This document shows positions 6,121-7,954 of a stretch of DNA of 7,954 bases, in pieces. The number at the start of each line of letters is the position of its first letter. Position 1 is the stretch's first letter. Under the pieces are notes generated by a model, which worked only from the letters and a program-made list of their open reading frames with translations, was not told where the DNA came from and made no database searches. The position numbers and the translations under genes were made by a program. Origin of the DNA: Puniceicoccales bacterium (GTDB lineage Bacteria; Verrucomicrobiota; Verrucomicrobiia; Opitutales; JAIRLG01); contig JAITKE010000033.1 of the NCBI GenBank assembly GCA_031278595.1, positions 1 to 7,954 on the forward strand, read 5' to 3'.

Positions 6121-6203
6121 ATCGCGCTGGCCGTGATAAAGGAGGCGAGCACCAGGCGGATGAATCGCCGGCTTCTCACGAGCCGCCAGAGTTCTTTCCG
6201 CAT
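6111..6203 (-). pseudogene. Short membrane-peptide frame directly downstream of ffh, possibly truncated
   Basis: On the minus strand the ATG at 6203 comes 10 bases after the ffh stop and encodes 30 residues. A strongly basic start (MRKELWRLVRSRRF) leads into a hydrophobic run (LVLASFITASAIY), and TGA lies at 6113-6111. Its GC-rich codons match the neighbouring genes. This is the layout of an N-terminal signal anchor, so it could be the beginning of a membrane protein co-transcribed with ffh and cut off at the repeat cluster. The frame closes just where AT-rich foreign-looking DNA starts. It may instead be a complete small membrane peptide. I cannot name a family. Confidence 0.35.
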
Positions 6204-6213
6204 CCGGCAATTT

Positions 6214-7560
6214 CTAGCCCCAGGAGGGAGGTTCTTCCAGGCCCATCTGGGCCATCATCCGCTGCAGCTCCCGACGGCCCTGGGCATTTTTCGTCTTCTT
6301 CATCAGCCGCTGCATCTGGCGGAACTGTTTTAGGAGAGAATTGACCTCCGCCAGGCTCGTGCCGGAGCCCCGGGCGATGCGCAGGCGCCGCTGACCCTGG
6401 AGGATCTCCGGATGCCGCCGTTCCTGCGGGGTCATGGAGGAGATCATGGCCTCCAGTTTTTTGAAGCGCCGGTCGGCCTCTTCGGAGGAAAGCTGATGGG
6501 AATTGGGGAAATACTGCAGCAGTGAGCCGATCGACCCCGTCGTCCGGAATCGGCGCAGGTGCTGCAGAAAATCCTCCAGGCTGAAGCTGGAGCGCCGGAT
6601 CTTCTCCGCCAGTTTCTCGGACTCCTGCCGGTCGATCACGGCCTCGGTCTTCTCGACGAGGGAGACGATGTCCCCCATGCCCAGGATTCGCTGGGCGATG
6701 CGGTCGGCGTGGAAGACCTCCAGGTCCGAAATCTTCTCGCCGGTGCCGATGAAGCGGATCGGCACCGACGCCACGGACTTCATGGAAAGCGCCGCTCCGC
6801 CCCGGGCATCGCCGTCCATCTTGCTCAGGATGATGCCCGTCAGGGACAGCGCCTCGTGGAAATGCTGGGCGACGTTGACCGCCTCCTGGCCCAGGGCCGC
6901 ATCCGCCACCAATAGGATTTCCTGGGTCCGAACCCGTGTTCGCAGCTCCTTCAACTCCTGGATCAGGGGCTCGTCGATCTGCAGACGACCGGCGGTGTCC
7001 CAGAGAATGGCATCCGCCGCCTGGCCCTCGGCCCAGGTCAGGCCGGCCGTGGCCACCGAGAGCACATCCGTCTCCCTCCGGTCACCGTAGAAAAGGATAT
7101 CCGCTTTTTGGGCCAGCTGCTCCAGCTGATCGATGGCGGCGGGGCGATGGACATCGCAGGCGATGACGGCCGGACGGTAGCCCTTTTCCCGCAACAGGGC
7201 CGCCAGCTTGACCGTCGTCGTCGTCTTGCCGGAGCCGTGAAGGCCGACCAAAACCAGCCTCAGCGGCCTGCGGCCGAAGAAGTCCACCGCTTCACCTCCC
7301 CCCAACAATGCGACGAGCTCCGCATGGATCTCACGGATGAGCTGCTGCCCGGGCGTCACCCCTAGCAGAACCTTTTGGCCCAGGCATCGCTCCTGCACGC
7401 GGGCGATGAAGTCCTTCGCCACCTTGTAGTGGACATCGGCGCCCAGGAGGGCCGTTTTCACGTGGGCCAGGGCATCCGCCACATTGGCCTCCGAAATCCT
7501 GTGCAGGCCCCGTATCGCCCGCAGGGCCCGGCTCATCTTATCCGTAATCGCCTCGAACAT
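6214..7560 (-). CDS. ffh: Signal recognition particle protein Ffh (SRP54 homologue)
   Basis: A complete 448-residue GTPase that binds SRP RNA and signal sequences of nascent membrane proteins and delivers ribosomes to FtsY at the inner membrane. Seen: helical N domain (1 to about 90) with ALLGADV at 37-43. The G domain carries P-loop GLHGSGKTT at 106-114, DVHRPAA at 136-142, DTAGR at 188-192, SKMDGDARGG at 246-255 and GTGEK at 272-276. The M domain from about 300 carries FSLEDFLQ (326-333) and the RNA-binding stretch RRLRIARGSGTS (391-402). Length is normal. The start at 7560 gives the family's usual MFEAITDK opening; an in-frame ATG at 7617 would add 19 atypical residues. Small departures from the common form are H108 in the P-loop (often Q), S246-K-M (often T-K-L/M) and few methionines early in the M domain. 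No SRP RNA gene is seen nearby. Confidence 0.97.
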   Translation of the reverse strand: MFEAITDKMSRALRAIRGLHRISEANVADALAHVKTALLGADVHYKVAKDFIARVQERCLGQKVLLGVTPGQQLIREIHAELVALLGGGEAVDFFGRRPLRLVLVGLHGSGKTTTTVKLAALLREKGYRPAVIACDVHRPAAIDQLEQLAQKADILFYGDRRETDVLSVATAGLTWAEGQAADAILWDTAGRLQIDEPLIQELKELRTRVRTQEILLVADAALGQEAVNVAQHFHEALSLTGIILSKMDGDARGGAALSMKSVASVPIRFIGTGEKISDLEVFHADRIAQRILGMGDIVSLVEKTEAVIDRQESEKLAEKIRRSSFSLEDFLQHLRRFRTTGSIGSLLQYFPNSHQLSSEEADRRFKKLEAMISSMTPQERRHPEILQGQRRLRIARGSGTSLAEVNSLLKQFRQMQRLMKKTKNAQGRRELQRMMAQMGLEEPPSWG

Positions 7561-7568
7561 CGCGCTGA

Positions 7569-7577
7569 CCTTCCCCC
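7569..7577 (-). promoter_or_regulatory. Ribosome binding site of ffh
   Basis: On the minus strand GGGGGAAGG ends eight bases before the ATG at 7560. This is a near-match to Shine-Dalgarno at good spacing and supports the shorter Ffh start rather than the in-frame ATG at 7617. Confidence 0.55.
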
Positions 7578-7696
7578 ACCCTTTACTAGCGAAAATCCTC
7601 CCTCCTGTAAAGCGCATCCCACCGCAGTTCCCATTAGCTCAGGCTCCCGGCAGTTTCCATGATTCCAAGGCGCCCCAAGCCCCCCACCGCTCCAAC

Positions 7697-7738
7697 GGCA
7701 ATCCCATCCGCCCCAAGGGCAATCCCATCCGCCCCAAG
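7697..7738. repeat. 21-base tandem repeat, two exact copies
   Basis: Units at 7697-7717 and 7718-7738 are identical, each starting GGCAATCCCATCC and ending CGCCCCAAG. The length is a multiple of three, but no believable gene covers it. It lies about 140 bases upstream of the ffh start. Confidence 0.85.
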
Positions 7739-7749
7739 GGCCCTAATGG

Positions 7750-7849
7750 GGGCGAAGGGCAACCGCCCCGTCTCGACCGCGCTGTCGTTCTTCCGCTGTC
7801 TGGCCTTCCCAGCCGTCCTGCCGCCTTTGAACCTGAAAGGTTCTCGCCC
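7750..7849. repeat. Possible further multi-arm inverted repeat
   Basis: GGGCGA (7750-7755) can pair with TCGCCC (7844-7849). Directly inside the 3' strand lies a clean hairpin GAACCT, loop GAA, AGGTTC (7829-7843), with the same GAA loop as arm 3 of element A. Weaker internal hairpins are GGGC-AACC-GCCC near 7758-7769 and CGAC-CGCGCT-GTCG near 7774-7787. The plan resembles elements A and B, but the arm sequences do not match and the closing stem is only 6 bp. Confidence 0.3.
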
Positions 7850-7954
7850 ACTGCGCGGGCGGCCCCCCGGGGGGTATCGGGGGTTGGGGGGGGATTTGCC
7901 CCGGAAGGGTGGACCCCACCCCCCCCCCGCGGGCGGCCCCCCCGCCGGGCCCCG

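Larger units (their letters stand above)
7618..7954. other. Region upstream of ffh, no gene seen, degraded at the right end
   Basis: No convincing coding frame is visible; the longest minus-strand frame (7851-7639) is low-complexity and simply translates the tandem repeat as a 7-residue LPLGRMG unit. The ffh promoter should lie here, but I could not find a clear -35/-10 pair. From about 7850 the sequence becomes G and C homopolymers (CCCCCCGGGGGG at 7861-7872, runs of eight or more G or C, a repeated CGCGGGCGGCCCCCC). This looks like a low-quality contig end rather than biology. Confidence 0.55.

Overview
The window is GC-rich bacterial DNA from a diderm (Gram-negative-type) organism. It carries an MCE-type lipid transport operon with an outer-membrane-class lipoprotein, a metal-type ABC importer and the signal recognition particle protein Ffh. 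The style of the solute-binding protein and the pairing of genes remind me of Verrucomicrobiota (Opitutae-like), but that is recollection and only a weak inference. The right end decays into G/C homopolymers and looks like the end of a draft contig.

Layout. 1-612 is the 3' part of an MlaF-like ABC ATPase whose Walker A lies off the left edge. It overlaps by ATGA an MCE/MlaD-family protein (609-1649). A 237-base gap follows, holding a nested inverted repeat and a compact four-way-junction element (element A, 1777-1871). Next come a PqiC-type lipoprotein (1887-2615), a CysA/PotA/FbpC-class ATPase with a TOBE-like tail (2667-3737) and a long membrane-anchored solute-binding protein (3769-5439). 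The importer should have a permease. A start codon does overlap the solute-binding stop (TAATG), but that frame closes after 21 codons inside a train of abutting hairpins (5457-5582). From there to about 6110 no conserved gene is visible. This stretch holds the hairpin train, a degenerate direct repeat, a second copy of the four-way-junction element (element B, 5813-5912) and an AT-rich 31-codon frame. A 30-codon minus-strand frame follows Ffh immediately and also ends at this boundary. ffh itself is intact on the minus strand (7560-6214). 7618-7954 has a 21-base tandem repeat, a possible further multi-arm structure and a low-quality end.

How the genes work together. The ATPase, MCE protein and lipoprotein would form an envelope lipid/organic-solvent-tolerance transporter (Mla/Pqi type) with an MlaE permease expected upstream of the window. 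The second ATPase and the solute-binding protein would form a periplasmic-binding-protein importer, probably for iron or a similar small ligand, whose permease is missing here. Ffh targets membrane proteins cotranslationally and is functionally separate.

Most interesting signal. Elements A and B share the same layout: an 11-12 bp closing stem, then arms GATTCC/GGAATC and GCCCGC/GCGGGC with 3-base loops, then a long third hairpin. Four differing pairs in the closing stem are all compensated, and the third arm is perfectly paired in both copies despite different sequence. This points to a mobile or functional element maintained for structure. I do not recognise it as a named family.
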